Source: Candidatus Denitrolinea symbiosum
GTDB lineage: Bacteria > Chloroflexota > Anaerolineae > Anaerolineales > Villigracilaceae
NCBI GenBank assembly: GCA_017312345.1
Contig: BLAA01000001.1
Span: 620,001 to 684,000 of the forward strand
Length of the DNA: 64,000 nucleotides
Direction: 5' to 3'
The position numbers were made by a program, and so were the translations under genes. Within the stretch, counting starts at the first letter, position 1, and every line of letters starts with the position of its first letter. Below are positions 46,298 through 54,417 of this stretch, piece after piece. Under the pieces are notes generated by a model. It was not told where the DNA came from and searched no databases. It saw only the letters and a program-made list of their open reading frames with translations.

Positions 46298-48541
46298 ATG
46301 CTCAAACTTAGAAAATACGCCAAACCGTATCTGTTTATGCTCCTGCTTGCCGTCGCGCTGTTGTTCGCGCAGGCGAATTTCGACCTGGCCCTGCCGGACT
46401 ATCTTTCGCGCATCGTCAACACGGGCATCCAGCAGGGCGGGATCGAAGACGCGCTCCCGCAGGTAATCCGCGCCAAAGAGATGGGCCGCGTCGTCCTGTT
46501 CATGAGCGACGCGGACAGGGAGGCCGTGCTGGACGCGTACGTCCTCGTGGACGAAAATTCCGCAGAGTACGAAACGTACCTGAAGAAATATCCGCCCCTC
46601 GCCGCCGAGCCGGTCTACGTCTTGAAGAACGTCGAGCGGGCTGAATTGGACCGGCTCAACCCGATCATGGCGAAGGCCCTGCTGGCCGTCGCGGGGATTG
46701 AGAAGGCGCTCGCGGACCCGGCCGCCGCGGCCCAAATGTCCGGGCAGTTCGGCGGTCTTGACCTGACGAAACTCCCGCCGGGCATGGATGTCTTCGCCGC
46801 GCTGGCGCAAATGCCGGCTTCGCAACGCGAACAGATCTCCGCCTCGATGGACGAGAAATTCGCGTCCCTCGGCGACGCGCTGGTCGCGCAGGCCGCCGTC
46901 GGCGCGGTGAAAGAGGAATATCAGGCCCTCGGCCTGGACACGAACCAACTGCAAAATAGTTACCTGCTGAACGTCGGCGGCTGGATGCTCCTGCTCACGC
47001 TCGCCTCGGGCGTGTGTACCGTCGTCGTGGGATTCCTGTCCGCGAAGATCGCGGCTGGGATGGCGCGCGACATCCGCCGCGACGTGTTTCGCAGCGTCGA
47101 GAATTTTTCCAGCGCCGAGTTCGATAAATTTTCGACCGCCTCGCTCATTACGCGCACCACCAACGACGTGACGCAGATCCAGATGGTCGTGATGATGGCT
47201 GTGCGCATGATGTTTTACGCGCCGCTCATCGGCATTGGCGGCATTCTCAAAGTGGCCGCCAAAGATTCTCCGCTTTCGTGGCTCATCGGCGTGGCCGTGT
47301 TGATGTTGATCAGTCTCGTCATTGTCGTTTTCTCGATTGCCCTGCCGCGTTTTAAATTGATCCAGAAACTGGTGGACCGCATTAACCTGGTCTCGCGCGA
47401 ACATCTTTCGGGCATGATGGTCATCCGCGCCTTCAACATGCAGAAGTTCGAGGAAAACCGTTTCGACAAGGCCAACCAGGACCTGACCTCTCTCATGCTG
47501 TTCGTCAGCCGCGTGATGGTGGTCATGCCGCCCGTGATGATGCTCATTATGAACGTGTTGATGCTCAGCGTCGTCTGGTTCGGCGCCGTCGAAGTGTCCA
47601 ACGCCAACATGCAGGTCGGCGACCTGATGGCCTTCATCCAATACGCCATGCAGATCGTGATGGCCTTCCTATTCCTCTCGATGATGTTCATCATCATTCC
47701 GCGCGCCTCGGTTTCGGCGGACCGCATCCACGAGGCGCTCGCCGCCGAACCGCAGATCCGCGACCCGAAGGAGCCGAAGCGGTTCCCGGCGCCGTTCAAG
47801 GGGTCGGTGGAATTTCGGAACGTGGCGTTCCGCTACCCCGGCGCGGACGCCGACGCGTTGTCGGGGATCAACTTCACCGCGCAGCCCGGTCAGACGACCG
47901 CCATCATCGGTTCGACGGGGTCGGGCAAATCCACGATCGTCAACCTGATTCCCCGCTTCTACGAAGTGACGGAGGGCGCGATCCTCGTGGACGGCGTGGA
48001 CATCCGCGAGGTGACCCAGCGCGACCTGCGCGACAAGATCGGTTATGTGCCGCAGAAAAGTTCGCTGTTCTCCGGCACGATCGAATCCAACCTGCGTTAC
48101 GCGGGCGAGGAGGTCTCTTCCGAAAGGCTGGAATCTGCCCTTGAGATCGCGCAGGCCAGGGAGTTCGTCGCCTCGCGGCCGGAAGGCCTGGCCGCAGAGA
48201 TCGCCCAGGGCGGGCAGAACGTCTCGGGCGGGCAGAAGCAGCGTCTCTCCATCGCGCGCGCCGTCGTCAAACGGCCGCCGATCTACATCCTCGACGATAG
48301 TTTCTCCGCGCTCGATTTCAAAACCGACGCGGCGCTGCGCCAGGCTTTCAAAGAACAGTCTGCCGGCAGCGCCCTGCTGGTCGTCAGCCAGCGCGTCTCC
48401 ACCATCAAGGATGCCGAACAGATCGTCGTCCTCGACGAAGGCCGGATCGTCGGCAAAGGCACGCACCGCGAACTGATGGACAATTGCCAAACCTACCAGG
48501 AGATCGCGCTCTCGCAGCTCAGCAAGGAGGAATTAGCATGA
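46298..48541 (+). CDS. ABC exporter half, degenerate-site subunit
   Basis: A 747-residue fused membrane/ATPase protein. TM1 (about 10-30) is followed by an unusually large extracytoplasmic insert (about 50-215) before TM2. The ATPase has Walker A GSTGSGKST, signature VSGGQKQ and Walker B ILDDSFSALD, in which the catalytic Glu is Asp. That is the pattern of the degenerate-site chain in heterodimeric exporters such as TM287/288 and BmrCD. It overlaps the next ABC gene by 4 bp and follows marR by 60 bp. Drug or lipid export is likely; substrate unknown. Confidence 0.94.
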   Translation: MLKLRKYAKPYLFMLLLAVALLFAQANFDLALPDYLSRIVNTGIQQGGIEDALPQVIRAKEMGRVVLFMSDADREAVLDAYVLVDENSAEYETYLKKYPPLAAEPVYVLKNVERAELDRLNPIMAKALLAVAGIEKALADPAAAAQMSGQFGGLDLTKLPPGMDVFAALAQMPASQREQISASMDEKFASLGDALVAQAAVGAVKEEYQALGLDTNQLQNSYLLNVGGWMLLLTLASGVCTVVVGFLSAKIAAGMARDIRRDVFRSVENFSSAEFDKFSTASLITRTTNDVTQIQMVVMMAVRMMFYAPLIGIGGILKVAAKDSPLSWLIGVAVLMLISLVIVVFSIALPRFKLIQKLVDRINLVSREHLSGMMVIRAFNMQKFEENRFDKANQDLTSLMLFVSRVMVVMPPVMMLIMNVLMLSVVWFGAVEVSNANMQVGDLMAFIQYAMQIVMAFLFLSMMFIIIPRASVSADRIHEALAAEPQIRDPKEPKRFPAPFKGSVEFRNVAFRYPGADADALSGINFTAQPGQTTAIIGSTGSGKSTIVNLIPRFYEVTEGAILVDGVDIREVTQRDLRDKIGYVPQKSSLFSGTIESNLRYAGEEVSSERLESALEIAQAREFVASRPEGLAAEIAQGGQNVSGGQKQRLSIARAVVKRPPIYILDDSFSALDFKTDAALRQAFKEQSAGSALLVVSQRVSTIKDAEQIVVLDEGRIVGKGTHRELMDNCQTYQEIALSQLSKEELA

Positions 48542-50424
48542 TGCACCAGGGAAGATCCCAGTCGCAGCGCGGCGCCATCGCCGGTCCGATGGCGGCGATG
48601 CTGCCCGGCGCAAAGGCCCGCAACTTCCGCGACACCATGCGCAAGCTGGCTGGATACCTCAACTCGTATCGCCTCCAGACGGCCGTCGTCTTTATCTTCG
48701 CGGTCGCTTCCACCGCGGCCAACATCGCGGGACCGAAAATGCTCGGCAACGCGACCACGAAACTCTTCGAAGGCGTGATGGCGCGGTTGAACGGCGCCGG
48801 CGGGATTGACTTCGACTACATTGGCCGCGTCGTTCTCTGGACGCTGGGCCTGTATCTCGTCTCCGCGCTCTTCGCCTACCTTCAAGGCTGGATCATGGCC
48901 GGCGTCTCGACGGATATCGCCTATCGTTTCCGCCGCGATATCTCCGAGAAGATGAACCGCATGCCGCTGAAATATTTCGACGGCGTCACGCACGGCGAAG
49001 TCCTTTCCCGCATCACCAACGACGTGGACACGGTCAACCAGACCCTCAGCCAGAGCCTGACGCAGATCATCACCTCGCTGGTGACGGTGGTCGGCGTGCT
49101 GATCATGATGCTGTCCATCAATTTCTGGATGACGCTGGTGGCGCTGATCATCATCCCGCTTTCGATGACGGTCGTGATGCTGATCGTCCGCCAATCGCAG
49201 AAGTATTTCAAGCAGCAGCAGGACCATCTCGGACACGTCAACGGGCACGTGGAGGAGATGTACGGCGGCCACATTGTGATGAAAGCCTTCAACGGCGAAC
49301 AGAAGAGTATCGAGAAGTTCGACGTCTCGAACGACAATCTCTATCACTCGGCGTGGAAGTCGCAGTTCCTGTCTGGCCTGATGATGCCGATCATGTCGTT
49401 CATCGGCAACCTGGGCTACGTGGCGGTCGCCATCCTCGGCGGGTATCTCGCCGTCAAACGGGCCATCACCGTCGGCGATATCCAGGCCTTCATCCAGTAT
49501 GTGCGCTCGTTCACCCAGCCGATCATGCAGCTGGCGAACATCTCCAACATCCTCCAGCAGACGGCCGCGGCCGCGGAGCGCGTCTTTGAATTTCTGGAGG
49601 AGGAGGAAGAGACGCCCGATTCCGCCTCCCCCGTCAAGTTGGACGCGGCGCAGGGACGCGTCGAATTCAGGAACGTCCGCTTCGGCTACGCCCCCGACAA
49701 ACCCGTCATCCATGATTTCTCCGCGAAGGTGGAGCCCGGCCAGAAGATCGCCATCGTCGGCCCGACCGGCGCGGGCAAGACGACGATGGTCAAATTGCTG
49801 ATGCGCTTCTACGACGTGAACGGCGGCGCGATCCTCGTGGACGGTCACGACATCCGCGACTTTACGCGCCATGACCTGCGCAAGATATTCGGCATGGTGC
49901 TGCAGGACACCTGGCTCTACAACGCTTCCATCATGGAGAACATCCGCTACGGGCGGCCGACCGCCACGGACGAGGAAGTGATCGCCGCCGCCAAAGCCGC
50001 GCGCGTGGACCACTTCGTCCACACCTGGCCGGACGGTTACCAGATGGTCATCAACGAGGAGACTTCCAACATCTCGCAGGGACAGCTGCAGCTGCTGACC
50101 ATCGCGCGCGCGTTCCTGGCCGACCCGACGATCCTGATCCTCGACGAGGCCACCAGCTCGGTGGACACGCGCACCGAGATCCTCATTCAGGAAGCGATGG
50201 ACAACCTGATGAATTCCGGTAGACGCACCTCGTTCATCATTGCGCACCGTCTCTCCACGATTCGCAACGCCGATTTGATCCTCGTCATGAACCACGGCGA
50301 TATTGTAGAGCAGGGCGCTCACGAGGAGTTGCTCGCGAAGAAGGGCTTCTACTACGATCTGTATATGAGTCAATTCAAGAAGCGCGTGGATGAAGTGGAC
50401 GCGTTGGCGGGGGGTGGCCGGTAA
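48538..50424 (+). CDS. ABC exporter half, consensus Walker B subunit
   Basis: A 628-residue partner with six membrane segments (about 45-340) and one ATPase domain: Walker A GPTGAGKTT, Walker B ILILDEATSSVD with the catalytic Glu, and a signature reading ISQGQ instead of SGGQ. This complements the degenerate partner, giving one active and one weak ATP site. The ATG at 48538 has AAGGAGG upstream and overlaps the previous stop. Residues 1-40 are a cytoplasmic Gln/Ser-rich tail. Confidence 0.95.
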   Translation: MMHQGRSQSQRGAIAGPMAAMLPGAKARNFRDTMRKLAGYLNSYRLQTAVVFIFAVASTAANIAGPKMLGNATTKLFEGVMARLNGAGGIDFDYIGRVVLWTLGLYLVSALFAYLQGWIMAGVSTDIAYRFRRDISEKMNRMPLKYFDGVTHGEVLSRITNDVDTVNQTLSQSLTQIITSLVTVVGVLIMMLSINFWMTLVALIIIPLSMTVVMLIVRQSQKYFKQQQDHLGHVNGHVEEMYGGHIVMKAFNGEQKSIEKFDVSNDNLYHSAWKSQFLSGLMMPIMSFIGNLGYVAVAILGGYLAVKRAITVGDIQAFIQYVRSFTQPIMQLANISNILQQTAAAAERVFEFLEEEEETPDSASPVKLDAAQGRVEFRNVRFGYAPDKPVIHDFSAKVEPGQKIAIVGPTGAGKTTMVKLLMRFYDVNGGAILVDGHDIRDFTRHDLRKIFGMVLQDTWLYNASIMENIRYGRPTATDEEVIAAAKAARVDHFVHTWPDGYQMVINEETSNISQGQLQLLTIARAFLADPTILILDEATSSVDTRTEILIQEAMDNLMNSGRRTSFIIAHRLSTIRNADLILVMNHGDIVEQGAHEELLAKKGFYYDLYMSQFKKRVDEVDALAGGGR

Positions 50425-50443
50425 TCAGTAATCAGTAAGTGGT

Positions 50444-50474
50444 AAGCCCTCGTCGGAGACGGCGGGGGCTTTTT
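50444..50474 (+). terminator. Terminator of the marR-ABC operon
   Basis: AAGCCC-CGTC stem (50444-50454) with GACG...GGGGCTT (50458-50470), then TTTTT. Confidence 0.8.
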
Positions 50475-50522
50475 GATTCGGCGGTTGGAAGATTATGCGG
50501 TTAGGGCGTTTTGCCAGCCCCG

Positions 50523-51644
50523 TCAAAGTCCGCGCTGGTAGACGCGGTGGACTTTGTAGAAATCCACGCCGAAGTTTGCCATCTCGCGCTGCATGTTTTC
50601 GTTCTCGACGCCGATTTGGACGACCTCGGCGCGGCGGAACTGTCCCGACTCGACGATGGACTTGAACATCTCGCTGTACAGGATGGCCGTCCCGCCCGAG
50701 CCGCGGTATTCGGGGATGAGTCCCGCGCCGTTGATGTTGAGGAAGTCCGTGCGTTTGAGTTCGCGCAGGAGAGTCCACCAGCCGAAGGGGAGGAGACGTC
50801 CGCGCGTTTTTTGGAGCGCGGCGGATATGTCGGGATAGGCGAACAGGAAGCCGACCGGCTGGTCGTCCTTCATCACGATCTTGATGAGTTTCGGGTCGGC
50901 GAACCAGAGCAGTTGGTCGGCCAGCGCTTTCGCTTCGTCGTCGGTGAGAGGGGCGTTGCCAGTCGTATCGCGCAGGGCGTTGTTGTAGAGCTCCTTCAGG
51001 CGCGTGACGAGGGCGCGCAGGTCGGAGCGCTTCGCGTAGCGCGCAACGCGCAGTCCGCGGCGCGAGGCGACGCGTTCCGCCAGTTCGTGGATGCGCGGCG
51101 GGAATCGGATGTTCGCGTCGAGGCAGCCCGACACGGACTCGCCCGCGTTGACGAATCCCTGCGCTTCGACGAGGCGGACGTAGTATTCGGGATTGTACGG
51201 GAGTCCAAGCGCGGGACGGAGGTCGAAGCCTTTGACGAGCAGGCCGAAGCCGTCGAGGGGCGTGAAGCCTTTGGGACCGAGGATTTTGTTCAGTCCGCGC
51301 GAGCGCGCCCAGGCGAAGGCCGCCTCGAAGAGGGCGGACGCGGCGGGGAGGTTGTCTTCGCACTCGAAGAGATGGAAGAACGCGGCGGTCTCGCGGTTGT
51401 AGTCGTTGTAGTTGCGGTTGTCGAGGACGGCGATGCGGCCGAGGGGACGCGTCCCCTCGTAAGCGAGAAAGAACGCGGCGCGGGAATGTCTGTAGAACGG
51501 GAACCGCTTCGGGTTAAGTCGGAGGCGTTCGTCCGTCAGCAGGGGAGGGACCCATTGGGGGATGTCCCGATAGATGGAGAAAGGCAGGTCGAGGAAGTCC
51601 CGCGTCTGCCTTTTGTTCGAGAGGTCGAGAGGGATGACGTCCAT
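50523..51644 (-). CDS. GNAT-like acetyltransferase family protein
   Basis: A 373-residue protein starting MDVIPLDLSNKRQTRDFLDLP. It resembles the large GNAT-fold proteins of the YghO type: an N-terminal half with FFLAYEGTRPLGRIAVLDNRNYNDYN and a C-terminal half with GAGLIPEYRGSGGTAILYSEM, which looks like the acetyl-CoA pyrophosphate loop (R-G-x-G-G/A). Substrate unknown. Its ATG lies 10 bp after a terminator that overlaps the upstream MFS gene's stop codon, so it may depend on readthrough or its own promoter. Confidence 0.8.
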   Translation of the reverse strand: MDVIPLDLSNKRQTRDFLDLPFSIYRDIPQWVPPLLTDERLRLNPKRFPFYRHSRAAFFLAYEGTRPLGRIAVLDNRNYNDYNRETAAFFHLFECEDNLPAASALFEAAFAWARSRGLNKILGPKGFTPLDGFGLLVKGFDLRPALGLPYNPEYYVRLVEAQGFVNAGESVSGCLDANIRFPPRIHELAERVASRRGLRVARYAKRSDLRALVTRLKELYNNALRDTTGNAPLTDDEAKALADQLLWFADPKLIKIVMKDDQPVGFLFAYPDISAALQKTRGRLLPFGWWTLLRELKRTDFLNINGAGLIPEYRGSGGTAILYSEMFKSIVESGQFRRAEVVQIGVENENMQREMANFGVDFYKVHRVYQRGL

Positions 51645-51647
51645 AAG

Positions 51648-51676
51648 AAAAAATAGAGCGAGATTATCTCGCTCTA
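51648..51676 (-). terminator. Terminator overlapping the MFS stop codon
   Basis: Perfect 10-bp stem TAGAGCGAGA / TCTCGCTCTA (51667-51676 and 51654-51663) with a 3-base loop, then TTTTTTCTT on the minus strand. The first three bases of the stem are the MFS stop codon TAG, and the U-tract ends just before the next gene's ATG. Confidence 0.85.
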
Positions 51677-52978
51677 CAAATTCTTTGCGCGTTCGGCCAG
51701 TTGCGCGTGCAGGGATTTGATGTCGCGCTCCACGAAGAAGAGCGCGCCGAGGTACAGGAAGAAACACAAGACCCAGGCCGTAACGCAGACCACCGTGATG
51801 GCGAACTGCTTGCTGCCCGTGGAGAATGCGATGGCGCCCGCCAACGTGGGAGCGAGTGCCGCGCCGCTGTTTTCGATGAAGTATTCCACGGCCTGCGCCG
51901 AACTGCGGATCTCGGGCAGGCTGATGTCGAACACGGTGGAGGTGACGTTGGGCGAGGAGAACGGCATGAACAAAGCGGTGAGACACATCAGGATAAAGAA
52001 CGTGGTCCGCTGGTCAACGGGCGTGTTCATGGCGAGGAACAGGAAGAGCGCGCCGAGGATGACGCCCACACTCGAGACGATGATGCGGCCTTTAAGCGTG
52101 CGCTTGAAGAGCCAGTCGCCCAACATGCCGCCGACGAAGTAGCCGCCCGCCAGGATCAGCACGACGGGGCCCATCGTGAGGAGGACCGCGTTGTTGTCGT
52201 AGCCGCGCTCGGTCATCAGGTAGCCGAAGAAGAAGAAGGTGATGACGTTCCACGGGAAGACGCCCGCGAAGCCTTGCAGGAAGACGAACCACATGGTCTT
52301 CTTCTTCATCACGTCTTTGAGCGCGTCCCAGTTGAAGCGGAACTGGCCGATCTCCTGGCCTTCGAACTCCTCCTCGGCCTGGCCGCGCGGCGCTTCCTTG
52401 ATGCCAAAGTAGATGACGGCGGCCATCGCGATTCCCAGCAGGCCGGTAAAGAGGAAGATCGTCCGCCAGCCTTCGAGACGGAAGATCAGCCCGTCGAGAT
52501 TCGGCGCGACCATCAAAGCCAGGATCATGCCGAGCAGGTAGCCGATGGGCTGCGCCAGTTGCAGGATGCCATAGACGCGGCCGCGCAGCTTCGGCCCGAA
52601 GTAGTCCGCCGCCAGGCTGTAGAGGCCGGGGTAGGACGAATCGTCAATGCCGGTGGATGAACGCGTCACCAGGAACTGCGGATACGTTCGCACGACGGCG
52701 CTGAGCCACGTGGTCGCGCCCCAGATGAACGAGGCCAGCGCCAGCAGTTTGGCGCGGGCGTAGCGGTCATATAGATAACCCCAGAGGGGATAGAAGATCG
52801 TCCCCACGATCAGGGCGCCCGTATTGATAAATCCCCATTGCAGGTCGTTCAGCCCGAACGTCTCGCTCACCGGCAATTGCATGGAGCCGATCAGCAATTT
52901 GTCGGTCTGGTGCAGAAGGACGAACAGAAAGAACACAACGATCACGAACGCGCGGTAGCCAGTTCTTTTCTCGGACAT
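51674..52978 (-). CDS. Major facilitator superfamily transporter
   Basis: A 434-residue, 12-helix transporter. The first cytoplasmic loop has GYLYDRYARAKLL, the MFS signature; TRSSTGIDDSSYPGLYSLAADYF and FGPKLRGRVYGILQ resemble the Spinster-like/organic-anion group. ATG at 52978 follows GAGG by 7 nt; a TTG at 53008 is less likely. Transported compound unknown. Divergent from the tRNA-Arg gene. Confidence 0.92.
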   Translation of the reverse strand: MSEKRTGYRAFVIVVFFLFVLLHQTDKLLIGSMQLPVSETFGLNDLQWGFINTGALIVGTIFYPLWGYLYDRYARAKLLALASFIWGATTWLSAVVRTYPQFLVTRSSTGIDDSSYPGLYSLAADYFGPKLRGRVYGILQLAQPIGYLLGMILALMVAPNLDGLIFRLEGWRTIFLFTGLLGIAMAAVIYFGIKEAPRGQAEEEFEGQEIGQFRFNWDALKDVMKKKTMWFVFLQGFAGVFPWNVITFFFFGYLMTERGYDNNAVLLTMGPVVLILAGGYFVGGMLGDWLFKRTLKGRIIVSSVGVILGALFLFLAMNTPVDQRTTFFILMCLTALFMPFSSPNVTSTVFDISLPEIRSSAQAVEYFIENSGAALAPTLAGAIAFSTGSKQFAITVVCVTAWVLCFFLYLGALFFVERDIKSLHAQLAERAKNL

Positions 52979-53039
52979 CGTTTGCCTCGCGATAGTGGAT
53001 TTGGGCAAGTATCAGGCGGAAGGGGGCGGATGTCAAGCG

Positions 53040-53170
53040 CGCGGCGCGCTTCTCAAAATCGGAAATTTTTTACGCCGACGGAGAAATCCGCCGAGAAGAA
53101 CGCCAGAAACGCGAAATTTAATCGAATTTCTTCGCGATCTTCGCGGGCTTTGCGGTTCGATGGGTTTGTC
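53040..53170. repeat. Decayed dispersed repeat with CGCGAAATT words
   Basis: Words such as GAAATCCGCCGAGAAGAACG, TTCTTCGCGATCTTCGCGG and GCGAAATTTAATCGAATTTC recall the repeats at 7960-8100 and 38655-38790. No gene here. Confidence 0.4.
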
Positions 53171-53244
53171 TGACGGCGGTTTGTGAAAGCCATGAATTCA
53201 GGCTTGACCCATCTCTCAATGTGCATTAAAATCCCGTCGCCTTT

Positions 53245-53321
53245 GCCTCTGTAGCTCAGTGGATTAGAGCGTTTGGTTGCGGACCAAAAGGTCGCGTGTT
53301 CGAGTCGCGCCAGAGGCGCCA
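53245..53321 (+). tRNA. tRNA-Arg (anticodon GCG), CCA encoded
   Basis: Acceptor GCCTCTG pairs with CAGAGGC. D-arm GCTC...GAGC with GGA in the loop (A20, an Arg identity base). The anticodon stem TTTGG/CCAAA encloses TTGCGGA, so the anticodon is GCG for CGC codons. T-arm GCGTG-TTCGAGT-CGCGC, discriminator G, then CCA in the DNA. In most bacteria CGN is read by an ACG (inosine) tRNA, so GCG is unusual. Confidence 0.92.
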
Positions 53322-53325
53322 GTTG

Positions 53326-53352
53326 AGGAGCGGAATCCCGCTCCTTATTTTT
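53326..53352 (+). terminator. Terminator of tRNA-Arg
   Basis: AGGAGCGG (53326-53333) pairs with CCGCTCCT (53338-53345), followed by TATTTTT, 6 bp before surE. Confidence 0.85.
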
Positions 53353-53357
53353 ACGCC

Positions 53358-54161
53358 ATGAAGAAACCGCAAATCCTCCTGACAAACGACGACGGCATCC
53401 AATCGCCCGGGCTGTGGGCCGCGGCCGAAGCGCTCTCGGCCCTGGGATACGTGACCGTCGCCGCGCCCCGCGAACAATCTTCGGGGATGGGGCGCAGCCT
53501 CCCCTCGACCTCGAGCGGCGTCATCACCCCCGAATCGCTCGTCGTCCACGGCCAAACCTGGACCGTCTACGCGGTGAGCGGGAGCCCGGCGCAGGCCGTG
53601 CTGCACGCCATCTTGGAGATCATGCCGCAGCGTCCCGACCTGGTCGTTTCGGGGATCAACTACGGGGAGAACATCGGCACGGGCGTCACCGTCTCAGGGA
53701 CGGTGGGCGCGGCCCTGGAAGCCGCCGCGCTGGGCGTGCGGTCGCTGGCCGTCTCGCTGGAGACGCAGCAGCAGTATCACCTTTCCTACTCGCGCGAGAT
53801 CGACTTCGCCGCGGCCGCGCAGTTCACCGCGAAGTTCGCCCGCTTTCTGCTGGACAATTCCCTGCCCGAAGACGTGAACCTGCTGAAGGTGGAAGTGCCT
53901 TCGGACGCGACCGCCGAGACGCCCTGGGAGATGACCCGTCTTACGCGCCAGCGTTACTATGACCCGCTCAAACCTGAGCGCGATTCGTGGGACGTCCCCG
54001 CGCCGGTGGGATATCGCGAGGCCCTCCGCCTCGAAAAGGAACCCGACGGCACCGACGCTTTTGTGGTGCGGAAGAAGCGCCGCGTGTCCGTCACGCCGCT
54101 CAGTCTCGACCTGACCTCGCGCGTGGACCTCGCCGCGCTGGAACGCTCCATGCGGGAATAG
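53358..54161 (+). CDS. surE: 5'/3'-nucleotidase SurE
   Basis: A 267-residue metal-dependent survival nucleotidase. ILLTNDDGIQSPG (6-18) holds the two metal-binding Asp residues; APREQSSGMGRS, GSPAQAV and VVSGINYGENIGTG complete the active site. The ATG at 53358 starts MKKPQILLTND, the normal N-terminus. It dephosphorylates nucleoside monophosphates. Single gene. Confidence 0.95.
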   Translation: MKKPQILLTNDDGIQSPGLWAAAEALSALGYVTVAAPREQSSGMGRSLPSTSSGVITPESLVVHGQTWTVYAVSGSPAQAVLHAILEIMPQRPDLVVSGINYGENIGTGVTVSGTVGAALEAAALGVRSLAVSLETQQQYHLSYSREIDFAAAAQFTAKFARFLLDNSLPEDVNLLKVEVPSDATAETPWEMTRLTRQRYYDPLKPERDSWDVPAPVGYREALRLEKEPDGTDAFVVRKKRRVSVTPLSLDLTSRVDLAALERSMRE

Positions 54162-54342
54162 CCCGCGCCCGGCTTCTTTCTGGCTCATCCGCTTTTCGTC
54201 CAGTTGTTGCATTGCGTTCAGGCGATCCAGTTCTCTGGCGCTCATCGGTAGTATGTCCCTTTCGGATGTCTCTCCTGAGATTGACGAAGGGGACATTTTG
54301 ACTATGGCGAAAAGGGACATTTCTACTTTGGGCTAACACGGT
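54162..54342 (-). mobile_element. Remnant of an ISNCY-like insertion sequence end
   Basis: On the minus strand, MSARELDRLNAMQQLDEKRMS resembles the N-terminus of ISNCY-type integrase/transposase proteins (SKRELxRLxVLxxVxxGxMT). Just outside is an end-like stretch with GGGGACATTTTGACTATGGC and AAAGGGACATTTCTACTTTG, typical of such IS ends. Only about 28 codons remain and the frame runs into the surE stop, so it is a dead fragment. Confidence 0.55.
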
Positions 54343-54354
54343 GAACGCGCAGGG

Positions 54355-54383
54355 TTGTCAACTTATAAAAACGCGTGTAAAAT
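54355..54383 (+). promoter_or_regulatory. Candidate promoter of the S1 protein gene
   Basis: TTGTCA (54355-54360), 17-bp spacer, TAAAAT (54378-54383), 35 bp before the ATG. Confidence 0.7.
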
Positions 54384-54417
54384 CCGCTTACATTTTTCTT
54401 AATTGGAGTCACCCGTG

